The translations under genes and the position numbers were made by a program. A stretch of DNA of 23,222 nt, taken from NCBI GenBank assembly GCA_035504075.1, contig DATJSO010000046.1:1-23222 (forward strand). Direction: 5' to 3'. The DNA comes from DATARH01 sp035504075 (lineage in GTDB: Bacteria; Pseudomonadota; Alphaproteobacteria; ATCC43930; CGMCC-115725). Shown here one piece after another: positions 7,570-15,233 of the stretch (the stretch's first letter is position 1; every line of letters starts with the position of its first letter). The notes beneath the pieces were generated by a model that was not told the origin of the DNA, did no database searches, and saw only the letters and a program-made list of their open reading frames with translations.

Positions 7570-8727
7570 TCAGCGCCTCGGCCAAGCGCCGGCGGCGAGC
7601 GGAGCGGCGTGGGCGGCCTTGATCAGGGCGAGTGTGCGTTCCTCCTCGCTCATGCGGGCCAGCGCGGCGACGATGTCGGCGTCCCCCGGCCCGGCGCCCC
7701 AGCCGTCCTCGCGCTTCGCGAGGCCGCCGAAGCTGCGGGCGGCGGCCTGCGGCGAGAAGGGCGTCTGGGCGATCTGCTCGACGCGCTGCTGCAACGCGTC
7801 GAGCCGCGGCAGCACGTCGCCGGCGAATTTCGCCAGGTGATCGGTAAGCGGCGCCAGATCATGCGGCGCCGAGCGCGATCTGCGCAGCGCGCCGAACGCC
7901 GCCATCGCCAGATCGGGCAATGCCGTTTCCTCGTCGTCCACGTCGTCATCTTCGAGCGCATCGGCAATGTCGCACAATTCGGCGATCAGCAGGCGCAGGC
8001 GCAGTAGCGGCGGCAGGCCCTTGCGGACATTCGCCGGCGCGGCAGCGGGCGCATGCGAGGCCGCGGACGGCGGCCCCTGTGGATCGATCCGCGCCTGCCA
8101 GGCGGCGATGATGCGCGCCTTGATGCTCGCCAGCTGCGCCGGCGTGTAGGCCGCCGCGTTGTGCGCCTGGTGGATGTAGGCCCAGGCGGCGCGGATGTGG
8201 CGCTGCGTGTCGAGCGGATAGCGTTGCTTGCTGTCGGGCTGGTAGCCGGGATCGGCATAATCGAGCGTCGCGTGCGGGTCGGGCTCGGCGTCGTGCAGCA
8301 CGGGGGCGGCGCGCTTCCAGCAGTCGAACACCGCCTCCGGGTTGGCCGGGCGATCGACGATGCTGATTTCCGTCAACTGCAGGCCGGTGATCGTATTGCG
8401 GTCGGCGGCGGCGCGGGCGGTGACGCGGCCGCCGATCGAGAAGCCTTTGTAGACGCCCTCTCTCACCTTCTGCCAGGCGTCGTCATCGACGATGCGGGCC
8501 GCGAGGTAAAGGCCCTTGGCGTCGATTTCGGCCGCGGTCGCGACGCCGACCGCCGAGTTCCGGTGCATCTCGCGGATGTTGGCGAACCGCATGTAATCGT
8601 CGAGCGCGGCGGCCAGCGCCGTGCGGGTGACGGTTTCGCCCTGGTCGTCCGCCGCTTCGGTCGAGGCATAGCCCCACACCATGCGCTCGGCGGCATCGAC
8701 CTTGGCGATCGGCCAGTAAAATCGCAT
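7570..8727 (-). CDS. HK97-family prohead protease with C-terminal extension
   Basis: A 385-residue protein. Residues 1-135 form a prohead serine protease of the U35-like class: start VWGYASTEAADDQGETV, His55 in REMHRNS, Ser97 in GVYKGFSIGG, and EISIVDRPANPEA at 120-132. Residues about 170-215 (YPLDTQRHIRAAWAYIHQAH, then AAYTPAQLASIKARIIAAW) resemble a domain often found behind such proteases (DUF6582-like). The rest, with an acidic stretch DALEDDDVDDEE and helices about residues 280-345, could act as scaffold and be cleaved off, as in fused protease-scaffold proteins. GGAAAGGG precedes the ATG. It sits between portal and capsid genes, as expected. Confidence 0.9.
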   Translation of the reverse strand: MRFYWPIAKVDAAERMVWGYASTEAADDQGETVTRTALAAALDDYMRFANIREMHRNSAVGVATAAEIDAKGLYLAARIVDDDAWQKVREGVYKGFSIGGRVTARAAADRNTITGLQLTEISIVDRPANPEAVFDCWKRAAPVLHDAEPDPHATLDYADPGYQPDSKQRYPLDTQRHIRAAWAYIHQAHNAAAYTPAQLASIKARIIAAWQARIDPQGPPSAASHAPAAAPANVRKGLPPLLRLRLLIAELCDIADALEDDDVDDEETALPDLAMAAFGALRRSRSAPHDLAPLTDHLAKFAGDVLPRLDALQQRVEQIAQTPFSPQAAARSFGGLAKREDGWGAGPGDADIVAALARMSEEERTLALIKAAHAAPLAAGAWPRR

Positions 8728-8749
8728 GTTGAAACCCTTTCCGCTTGTC

Positions 8750-8764
8750 TGACACCAGGTGTCA
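8750..8764. promoter_or_regulatory. Perfect 15-bp palindrome upstream of protease gene
   Basis: TGACACC-A-GGTGTCA, seven-base arms about one base, 22 bases before the protease ATG on the minus strand. The compact symmetry suggests a dimeric protein operator rather than an RNA hairpin. I find no second copy at the repressor control region, so its binding protein is unknown. Confidence 0.4.
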
Positions 8765-8799
8765 TAACGTGTCGCGCCGCATGCCGGGCGAGATGCCGA

Positions 8800-10284
8800 T
8801 CATCGGCTTGGTCTACCGGCACCATCGGGGTCGCCGGCGGGGATGCGCGGCTCGTTGGAATCGTATTTTCGTAGTGACGCGGGCGCAAAGAATGCTTCCA
8901 CTCGGCGCCGGGCTGCGTTCGGAGCCACCCTTTCCCGCCGTGCGGGAGAGGCACCATTCGTCGTCGCGATGGAAGCGAGCGGGACGGGGCCGGCGGTGAC
9001 GTAAATGAGCGGCAGGTCGCCGCCGGGGAGCGGATCGAGGCCCAGGATGTCGCGCGCCTCGTTGACCGTGTAGATGTCGTCGCGCACATAGAGGTCGAGC
9101 GTCTTGGCCTGTTCGGCGGGGTCGGCGGCGCGCTCCTCGAGCCAGGCAAATTCGAGGTCGGCGTGCCCCAGGCGGTCCTGGATCACGTGGTCGGCGAGGC
9201 GCTTCACCCAGCCCTTCAATGGCGCCAGTCCCTCGGCTAGCGCGGCGTCCTGCGCGGCGTCGGCGGTGGCGCGGTTCATCTGCTGGACAAAGGCGGTCGG
9301 CGGCAGCGAAAACGCGTAGCAGACGATGCGCGCCAGCCATTCGTCGAACTGGTCCTTGTAGGGCGCTTCCTTGAACGGCTGGTACTTCGTGCCGCCGGGG
9401 CCCCAAAGGAGCCGGGTGCGGCCGCCGGTATTGCCGGCGAGCACGCTGTCGAACCAGTCCTGGAATTGCCGGATCTGCTCGGCGCTCCAGCCGTCCGGGG
9501 CGTTGAGCAGGCCCGGCGGCACGTTGCCGTCGGTAAAGTGCTGCAACTGCATTACCTGCCGGCGCAGCCCGATATTCACCGTCATGACGATCTGCTCGAC
9601 CGGCGAGAAGCCGTAGGCCTTCCATGGCCGCGGGTTGCGCGGCACGTAGATCACGTCGTCGCTGGTCAGCAGCTTCCACGGGCGGCCGTGAATGATTTGT
9701 TCGAAGGCCGGGGCCGGCGGCCGCGGCCGGCGACCGGTGTCGTCGAACAGCAGTTTGAACGTCGCGCCGTCGACGACGTCGAGACCGCTGATGTCGCCGC
9801 CGCGGTTGCGGCGGATTTCCAGCGCCGGCGCATCGATGACGAGCAGGTCTTCGACGAGGTCGCGCAGCCAGGTTGCGAACGGCCGCTCGCTGTCGGGCCG
9901 GCGCCAGAATTGCGCGACCTGCGCGGCGCGCTGCCGCCAATCGCCGGCGGCGCCTTTCGGGGCGGCCGGCCGGATCGCCCATTCGAGGCTTTCGAGCTGG
10001 TCCTTCCTGGTTTCGATCGCGAGCCGCGTCAGGTCGTGCGCGTCGGCCAGCGCGCGCAACTCGGCGAACGAAATCGGCTCGTACGAACGCGGCGTGTAGA
10101 TCGTGTTGACGCCGACCGGAAAGTCCCAGATCCGGGTGCGTTCGGGTTCGGGCGGCGCCAGCGGATAGCCCGGCGAAAAGATGCCCTGGCCGGGCTGAAA
10201 GACATTCCGGAACTGCGCTTCCAGACCCTCCTGTCCCCAGGTGTACGAAACAAGCGGGGTGCGCACGCCGCCCGATGGTGGCAT
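8800..10284 (-). CDS. Phage portal protein (HK97 family)
   Basis: A 494-residue protein forming the dodecameric ring through which DNA enters and leaves the head. Family-like parts are WDFPVGVNTIYTPRSYEPISFAEL (about 53-77), TRLAIETRKDQLESLEW, DALEI-type segment LLVIDAPALEIRRN, DDVIYVPRNPRPWKAYGFSPVEQIV (about 230-255), and a C-terminal wing with AFSLPPTAFVQQMNRATAD, then YTVNEARDILGLDPL. AAGGAA stands before the ATG at 10284. The last 50 or so codons, after VTAGPVPLASIA, are unlike a portal: they read through a REP-type palindrome at 8928-8951, so the natural C-terminus has probably been replaced. It is followed by the protease and preceded by the spike-like cargo gene instead of the terminase. 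Confidence 0.9.
   Translation of the reverse strand: MPPSGGVRTPLVSYTWGQEGLEAQFRNVFQPGQGIFSPGYPLAPPEPERTRIWDFPVGVNTIYTPRSYEPISFAELRALADAHDLTRLAIETRKDQLESLEWAIRPAAPKGAAGDWRQRAAQVAQFWRRPDSERPFATWLRDLVEDLLVIDAPALEIRRNRGGDISGLDVVDGATFKLLFDDTGRRPRPPAPAFEQIIHGRPWKLLTSDDVIYVPRNPRPWKAYGFSPVEQIVMTVNIGLRRQVMQLQHFTDGNVPPGLLNAPDGWSAEQIRQFQDWFDSVLAGNTGGRTRLLWGPGGTKYQPFKEAPYKDQFDEWLARIVCYAFSLPPTAFVQQMNRATADAAQDAALAEGLAPLKGWVKRLADHVIQDRLGHADLEFAWLEERAADPAEQAKTLDLYVRDDIYTVNEARDILGLDPLPGGDLPLIYVTAGPVPLASIATTNGASPARRERVAPNAARRRVEAFFAPASLRKYDSNEPRIPAGDPDGAGRPSR
8928..8951. repeat. REP-like palindrome inside the 3' end of the portal gene
   Basis: Hairpin with ten-base arms, CCTTTCCCGC and GCGGGAGAGG (one G-U pair), loop CGT. 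It has the form of the widespread CTCTCCCGC repeats between genes of alphaproteobacteria. Here it is translated as part of the portal C-terminus. Confidence 0.6.
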
Positions 10285-10322
10285 TTCTGGTTCCTTGCTT
10301 CTGCTGCAGCAAATTGCTTGGT

Positions 10323-10395
10323 TCCCGGCGAAGGCCGGGATCCATCGTTGAACGATTCGCCCGTTGCGCCTTGGGTCCCGGCCTGTGCCGGGACC
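10323..10395. repeat. REP doublet between portal and spike-like genes
   Basis: Two palindromes about 33 bases apart fill the gap between the portal start and the spike-like stop: TCCCGGC-GAAG-GCCGGGA (10323-10340) and GGTCCCGGC-CTGT-GCCGGGACC (10374-10395). Both match common chromosomal REP forms. A third, shorter pair TCGTT/AACGA lies between them. Confidence 0.75.
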
Positions 10396-10407
10396 TAGGA
10401 ATGGGCA

Positions 10408-12846
10408 TCAGTACGATGACAATGCGGCGCGCTTCCAGGTGTTGGGCGCGGCGCAGACATAAAGATAGGCGCCGTCGGTTTCGATCGCGCCGGTCTGACA
10501 GGTGGCGTTGTCGGCGGGCGTGCCGACCAGCGTCGCCATGCCGTTCATGTTCGCGGTCAGCGGCGTCGCCGACACGACACGGAAGTTCGCGCCGTCGAAT
10601 TGCAGCACGACCAGTTCATAGCCGCTGCTGTCGCTCGACAATGACAGCGAGGTCTGCGCCCCCTTTGTGCCGGGAACGAGGATCTTCTCGCCGGCCGAGC
10701 CGTTGACCTGCACCGCTGTCGCCTTGCCGTTGTCGCTGGAGATGGCGATCGTCCAGCCGGCCGCGAGCGTCGCCGTTGCCGGCAGCGTCAGCGTGAAATA
10801 GCTCTGCGGCGAATTGAACGCCGAGATCGCGTTGCCGTTGTCGGCCTTTGTCGCGGTGTAGGCGGCAGTCGCCGGGAACAGCCAGTTGGCGATGCCGCCG
10901 GGACCCGCCATGCCGATCTGCTGTGCGGTTGACGGCGTCGCGGCGACGACGCGGAAATTGCCGTTGCCGTCGTATTCGAGCGCCAGGAATTCGTAATTGT
11001 GTCCGGCCAGTGTCACCGAGGTCTGGCCGGCGGCGAGCGTCCTCGGATAGAGGATGTCGCCGCCGGACGCGGCGTTGACGGTGACGGTCGCGGCGTTGCC
11101 GTTTTCGGCCGTCAAGCCGATCGCCCAGCCGGCAGACAGCCCGGTCGTGCTCGGCAAGGTGAGCGTGAGGCCGCCGGACGCGTTGAAGCTCGAAATGACG
11201 TTGCCGTTGTCGCCGACGGTCGCGGCATAGCCGGTCGATGACGGATAGAGCCAGGCGTTGCCGGGAAACGCCGCCGCCTCGAAATCGCCGTAGAGCCGAG
11301 TGTTGCGCGTCGCCTGCGTCACCCGGAAATTCTGCCCGTCCGACTGCAGTTGTGCATATTCGTAATTGCCGGGACCGAGCGTCAGCGACGACACGAAACG
11401 GTTGCCGGCGAGGATCGACACGCCGGCGGGCGCGGAGAGCGTCAATCCCTTGTTGTCGTCGGTTGCGAACCCCATCCACCAGCCGTCATCGACGCTGTCC
11501 GGGTTGGGCAGGGTGACGGAGAGCGACGTGCCGGTCGCTTCGGCGCTGGAGATGACGGTGCCGCTGTCGATGCCGGCGGCGGTGTAGGTAGCCGCCGCCG
11601 GGTACTGCCACGGCACGCGATTTCCCGTGCCGATGATTTGCACGCCCTGCGATTGCGGCCCGCGGTTTGTGACGTCGCCGCCATAGGTCGGGTTGATCAG
11701 CACGTTGTGCGTCGAGGCGACGGCGCTGACCGCGGTGTTGCAGTTGAAATACGGGCTGATCCAGGTGTTCATGCCGTCATGCCGATCGGTGATCGCAAGG
11801 CAGGTCGGCGACACTTCGAGATCGAGCGCGGCGAAAAAATTCGAGATGTTGTAGCCGTTTTCCAGCGTCAGACCGGCGCCGCCCGTGCCCTCGGCCGTGC
11901 CGGCCCCGGCGATGCGCGAGAACTGCACCTGTTCCAGCGCCAGGCCGGCGGCGCCGCCGGCGCTGACGCAGACCGCAAAGATGTCGCTGTCGAGCACGTA
12001 ATTGAACTGGCAGCCGCCGGCGCCGGCTCCGGTCGAGGCGTTGTTGACGAGCAGGTGGTCGATTTTCGCCGCATTGTGCGCATCGGCGAAATTATTAGTG
12101 CCGAACACAAACGGATAGGACGGAATCGACACTTGCGCATCGGCGGCGGCGGCGGCCGGCAAACCGTTCTGCAATGTGATCGAACTGGCGCCAACCGCGG
12201 CGATCGGGGAGGCGAATGTGGCACCGCTGCCGAGCGCGACCAGCACGGTCTCGCCGGCGAAGAACGGCGTTACGGTCGAGACCGGCAGCACGGTGGCGCC
12301 GGCATTTTGGGCGGCGGTCAACGTCGCCAGGTTCTGTGCCCCGGAATCGCCCCAGATGCTGAGCGTGCCCTGCTCGTGGAAATAGAAGCATGAGAGGGGT
12401 GACGAAACGGTGCCGCCGGAACAGCGCACCTGCAACACCGGTCCCGACGAAATCGTGCGGCCGTCGATGACCGCGCCGTCGGAAATGAGACGAAACCCGG
12501 CGGCGGCCTGTCCGGCGTAATCGATCGCGAGTGCGCTCGTCACCTTGTAGGTGCCGGCCGGGATATGTACCGGCCAGCCGTTGGCCGCCGCCGCCGTGAA
12601 CGTTGCCTGGATCGCAGCGGTGTCGTCGTTGCTGTCGTTGCCCTGGGCACCGCCGGCCATGCTCGGGCACCGCACGTCGATCCACGGATGGCCGGAGCAC
12701 ATCAGCACGTCGCCATTGAGCGTCGCTGTGCCGCTCGCCGCCAATGTCGAAAAATTCCCCGGCGATTGCGCCTGCGCGGCAGCCGCGAGCCGGGCACCGG
12801 CAACCAGGATGGCAGAGATAACGGCGAGCGCGCGAATCCGCTTCAT
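10408..12846 (-). CDS. Secreted beta-helix spike-like protein with three C-terminal repeats
   Basis: An 812-residue protein. Residues 1-27 look like a Sec signal peptide (MKR, hydrophobic AVISAILVAGARLAAAA, AQA cleavage site). Residues about 60-400 resemble a pectate-lyase-type right-handed beta helix of tailspikes: DSNDDTAAIQATFTAAAANG, then HIPAGTYKV. Three copies of a roughly 105-residue module follow, at about 413-513, 532-637 and 655-762. Each runs from W.YP or WLFP through Y.A..DNGN.IS, TLTLP, GW.IG..DNG and YE...LQ.DG to NFRVV.AT. The end (ETDGAYLYVCAAPNTWKRAALSSY) is like that of phage tail proteins. AGGAG fixes the ATG at 12846. No catalytic residues can be assigned. It lies between terminase and portal, an unusual place for tail genes, and is bracketed by REP pairs. 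Confidence 0.7.
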   Translation of the reverse strand: MKRIRALAVISAILVAGARLAAAAQAQSPGNFSTLAASGTATLNGDVLMCSGHPWIDVRCPSMAGGAQGNDSNDDTAAIQATFTAAAANGWPVHIPAGTYKVTSALAIDYAGQAAAGFRLISDGAVIDGRTISSGPVLQVRCSGGTVSSPLSCFYFHEQGTLSIWGDSGAQNLATLTAAQNAGATVLPVSTVTPFFAGETVLVALGSGATFASPIAAVGASSITLQNGLPAAAAADAQVSIPSYPFVFGTNNFADAHNAAKIDHLLVNNASTGAGAGGCQFNYVLDSDIFAVCVSAGGAAGLALEQVQFSRIAGAGTAEGTGGAGLTLENGYNISNFFAALDLEVSPTCLAITDRHDGMNTWISPYFNCNTAVSAVASTHNVLINPTYGGDVTNRGPQSQGVQIIGTGNRVPWQYPAAATYTAAGIDSGTVISSAEATGTSLSVTLPNPDSVDDGWWMGFATDDNKGLTLSAPAGVSILAGNRFVSSLTLGPGNYEYAQLQSDGQNFRVTQATRNTRLYGDFEAAAFPGNAWLYPSSTGYAATVGDNGNVISSFNASGGLTLTLPSTTGLSAGWAIGLTAENGNAATVTVNAASGGDILYPRTLAAGQTSVTLAGHNYEFLALEYDGNGNFRVVAATPSTAQQIGMAGPGGIANWLFPATAAYTATKADNGNAISAFNSPQSYFTLTLPATATLAAGWTIAISSDNGKATAVQVNGSAGEKILVPGTKGAQTSLSLSSDSSGYELVVLQFDGANFRVVSATPLTANMNGMATLVGTPADNATCQTGAIETDGAYLYVCAAPNTWKRAALSSY

Positions 12847-12914
12847 CCTCGTCTCCTGATCGCACTGGCGGCCGATTATGACTTGCAAGGCGCTCGGTCG
12901 TTCCGGAAGACGCA

Positions 12915-12986
12915 GTCCCGGCGAAAGCCGAAAACTCATCTGTCCGCCGGTCGAGTGGCTGACGCATGGGCGCCGGCTTTCGCCGG
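12915..12986. repeat. REP doublet upstream of the spike-like gene
   Basis: Two REP-like units in opposite orientation lie in the 162-base gap before the spike-like gene: CGGCGAAAGCCG (inside 12915-12934) and CCGGC-TTTC-GCCGG (12973-12986). They share GGCGAAAGCC with each other and with the unit at 10323-10340 except for one base. With the doublet at 10323-10395 they frame the cargo gene on both sides. Confidence 0.7.
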
Positions 12987-13008
12987 GGATGCAGGCTCTA
13001 AGGCGAGG

Positions 13009-13449
13009 CTACCAGCGGCGGGCGGTGAAGGCCTGTCCGGTGGTGCCGCCCCAGAGGCTGACGGCGCCAGCGGGCTTGTAGCCCGACGGCGTCACGAAGA
13101 GGCCGCCGCCGGCGGCAAGCTGGATCGCGGCGCCGCCGGCTGACGCCGTGCCGACATCGCTGATCCACAGTGCCGCCGAGGAATTGTTCTGCACCAAAAA
13201 CCCGTTCACCGGCGCGATGCCGCCGAACAAGGTCTGCGCCGCACCGCCCGTTGCAACCGTGCCGCTGCCGTCCGCCGCCGCGGCGCCGGCCGCATTGATG
13301 ACCGGCAGCGGGTTCTGCGGGCCGACCGGCGCTGCGACGCCGGCGCTCGTTGCGGCGGGGGCGTGCACCGGCACGAGGTTGTTGTTGGCGTCGGCGACGG
13401 TCGACAGCGACTGCACCGTCGTATTGGCGTCTTTGACGAGCAGGGTCAT
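13009..13449 (-). CDS. Small phage structural protein of unknown function
   Basis: A 146-residue soluble protein rich in Ala, Gly, Thr and Val. The N-terminal half is extended (MTLLVKDANTTVQSLSTVAD, then VPVHAPAATSAGV). The C-terminal half looks like a small beta sandwich: FLVQNNSSAALWISDVGTA, QLAAGGGLFVTP, AVSLWGGTTGQAFTARRW. That layout, with an anchor followed by a compact beta domain, would suit a head decoration or head-fibre protein, but I do not recognise a family. The ATG at 13449 overlaps the terminase stop as ATGA, so the two are translationally coupled. It is separated from the portal by the REP-framed cargo gene and was probably next to the portal before. Confidence 0.65.
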   Translation of the reverse strand: MTLLVKDANTTVQSLSTVADANNNLVPVHAPAATSAGVAAPVGPQNPLPVINAAGAAAADGSGTVATGGAAQTLFGGIAPVNGFLVQNNSSAALWISDVGTASAGGAAIQLAAGGGLFVTPSGYKPAGAVSLWGGTTGQAFTARRW

Positions 13450-14834
13450 GGCGCTTTGCTCTCCGTGGCGGCGTGCCGATAAATCTCGATAATCCCCCCG
13501 CCGGGCGGCGGGTCGACGAAGAGCTCGGTCAATGCCCAGACCAGCGCGTCGACGCGGTCGGGGGACCAGCCCTGGGCGGCGCGGTCGAAATCGGGCGCGA
13601 ACGCGCACATCTGGTCTTCGAGCGCCGGGAATGCGCCGACATGGTGGACGCGGCCCTGCTCGTAGAGCGCCGCGACCGGCTCGGCGCGCGCCGCCTTGCC
13701 GCGCGACGCGCGCACGGCGCGGAACGCGACGGCGGGGTCGGTGACGCGCAACGTCGCCTCGACCAGGTCGCCGCCGTTGTTGATTTCGGCGACGACGCGG
13801 TCGGCGCGGTGGGCCCGGTAGGCGACGGCGGCGGCCTGTGCCCATTCGGCGGGTGCGAGGCGGCCGGAGGTGTCGGCCAGCACATAACCGCGGCCCGCCG
13901 CATCGCGACCGGCGACGATGATGCCGGTCTCGTCCGACGCCGCACCGGTCGAGACGGCCGGATCGATCGCGACGACGATGCGCGCGAGGTCGGCGGGCGC
14001 GGCGGCAATGCGGCCGGCCTCGATCAGCGCGTGCGTCCACAGGGCGCCCGGCAGGTCGTCAAGGATCTCGGCGTCGAGCTCCTGGCGGCCGAGCCGCGTT
14101 CCCGCGTATTTCGCGACGATCGCGTCGAGGAACGCCGGCGCCAGGTTGGCGCGGTTCTCGATCGTGCGGCCGCGCGTGACGGCGACGTGGCGGTCGGCCA
14201 ACAGGTCGCGGATCAGGCGGATCGGCCGCGGCGTCGTCGTCACGACAACGCGCGGGTCGCGCCCGAGACGCAGCCCGAACATCAGCATGTCCCAGGCGGC
14301 CGGGTAGCGCCAGGCGGCCAGCTCGTCGCACCACGCGAGGTCGTGCTGCGGCCCGCGCAGCCGGTCCGGCTCGTCGGCCGAGAAGGTCTCGGCGACCGCG
14401 CCGTTCTTCCAGGTCAGCCGGTGCTTTGACGGCTCGTAGCGCGGCCTGCGGCGGTGCGGCCCGATGTTGAGCAGGCCGCTGTCGCCCTCGATCATGACGT
14501 TGCGCACGTCGAGCGCGGTCGGACCGACGAGCGCGACGCGACGCGCCCGGCCCGCGGCGATCTCGCGGCGAACGAATTCGGCGCCGGCGCGGGTCTTGCC
14601 GAAACCGCGGCCGGCGAGCAGCAGCCACACCCGCCAGTCGCCGTCCGGCGGCCGTTGCGCCGGGCGGGGTCGCCAGAAGCGCTGCCGCTTATAGCTCCGA
14701 ACGATCCGCTGCAGGCCCTCCCGCGTCAGTGCCGGGATCCGCCCGCGCAGCCTCTTCGCGGTCCAGGCGATCGAGTTCGCGCATGAGGAATTCGCGAGGA
14801 TCGTCAGCGTCGTCCAGCCGTTCGTCGTCTTCAT
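13446..14834 (-). CDS. terL: Phage terminase large subunit
   Basis: A 462-residue DNA packaging motor. The ATPase domain shows Walker A AGRGFGKT (74-81), Walker B LAWCDE (166-171) and coupling motif VVTTTPRP (about 197-204). The nuclease domain shows AIDPAV with Asp291, Glu350 in VVAEINNGG, and DRVDALVWAL (Asp426, Asp429). Residues from about 35 on match the family start (GLQRIVRSYKRQRFWRP, then PPDGDWRVWLLLAGRG). The only ATG upstream of that part is at 14834, inside the small-subunit gene, giving a 146-base overlap; no later ATG, GTG or TTG precedes Walker A, so this start is taken with some doubt. All motor and nuclease residues are intact. Confidence 0.93.
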   Translation of the reverse strand: MKTTNGWTTLTILANSSCANSIAWTAKRLRGRIPALTREGLQRIVRSYKRQRFWRPRPAQRPPDGDWRVWLLLAGRGFGKTRAGAEFVRREIAAGRARRVALVGPTALDVRNVMIEGDSGLLNIGPHRRRPRYEPSKHRLTWKNGAVAETFSADEPDRLRGPQHDLAWCDELAAWRYPAAWDMLMFGLRLGRDPRVVVTTTPRPIRLIRDLLADRHVAVTRGRTIENRANLAPAFLDAIVAKYAGTRLGRQELDAEILDDLPGALWTHALIEAGRIAAAPADLARIVVAIDPAVSTGAASDETGIIVAGRDAAGRGYVLADTSGRLAPAEWAQAAAVAYRAHRADRVVAEINNGGDLVEATLRVTDPAVAFRAVRASRGKAARAEPVAALYEQGRVHHVGAFPALEDQMCAFAPDFDRAAQGWSPDRVDALVWALTELFVDPPPGGGIIEIYRHAATESKAP

Positions 14835-15168
14835 CCGGGGCTTGTCTCAGCGGTGGCAACAGGCCGAGATGGCGGGCGAGCGCATCGAGCACCGGTTTCT
14901 TGTCGTGCAGCTTGATGCGGTAGATCGCGCCGGTTTTGGCCGATGCGACGATCTCGGCGATGGCGGGGCGCACATCCTCGGAAAGCTCCTTCGACGGCTT
15001 CACCGCGATGCCGCTCGCGTCCCATTCGACGACGTGATTGATATTGGAGAACGCGATACGGGCGTATTCCTGCAGCACCCGCTCGGCGGTGACGCCAAGG
15101 CGCGCCGCGCGCGTCTCGACATCCTCGGCAACCGGCGCGGCAACGCCGCGCCCGTGTGCTGGCGGCAT
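14689..15168 (-). CDS. terS: Phage terminase small subunit
   Basis: A 159-residue protein with the central and oligomerisation part of small terminases: ETRAARLGVTAERVLQEYARIAFSN, then VVEWDASGIAVKPS, AIAEIVASA, and YRIKLHDKKPVLDALARHLGLL. The C-terminal 45 residues are acidic. The typical N-terminal helix-turn-helix that binds packaging DNA is missing. An ATG exists at 15204, but it directly abuts a -10 element TATAAG, so the transcript from that promoter would start inside or after it. I therefore prefer the ATG at 15168, which has only a weak GCGAGG site. Upstream sequence in the same frame offers no helix-turn-helix, so the protein is either naturally short or truncated. Confidence 0.78.
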   Translation of the reverse strand: MPPAHGRGVAAPVAEDVETRAARLGVTAERVLQEYARIAFSNINHVVEWDASGIAVKPSKELSEDVRPAIAEIVASAKTGAIYRIKLHDKKPVLDALARHLGLLPPLRQAPDEDDERLDDADDPREFLMRELDRLDREEAARADPGTDAGGPAADRSEL

Positions 15169-15204
15169 CGCGATGGCCTCGCCCGATTTGTCCAGTGTGC
15201 GCAT

Positions 15205-15233
15205 CTTATATCAGATCGATCCGGATTTGTCAA
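15205..15233 (-). promoter_or_regulatory. Sigma-70 promoter for the terminase and late genes
   Basis: On the minus strand TTGACA (15233-15228), a 17-base spacer and TATAAG (15210-15205) match the consensus closely. The predicted transcript start is near 15198, thirty bases before the chosen terS start. The spacer contains ATCCGGAT and GATCGATC, both perfect palindromes that could serve as operator parts. The promoter overlaps the last codons of the DUF6456-like gene. Confidence 0.7.

Noticed and set aside
8770..8799. Short spacer between protease start and portal stop as a further small gene
   Set aside because: No start with ribosome site and open frame fits in it; the stretch contains only the palindrome and the protease ribosome site.
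15168..15204. ATG at 15204 as start of the small terminase
   Set aside because: It touches the -10 element and would be outside the transcript of the strong promoter; it also adds no recognisable domain.
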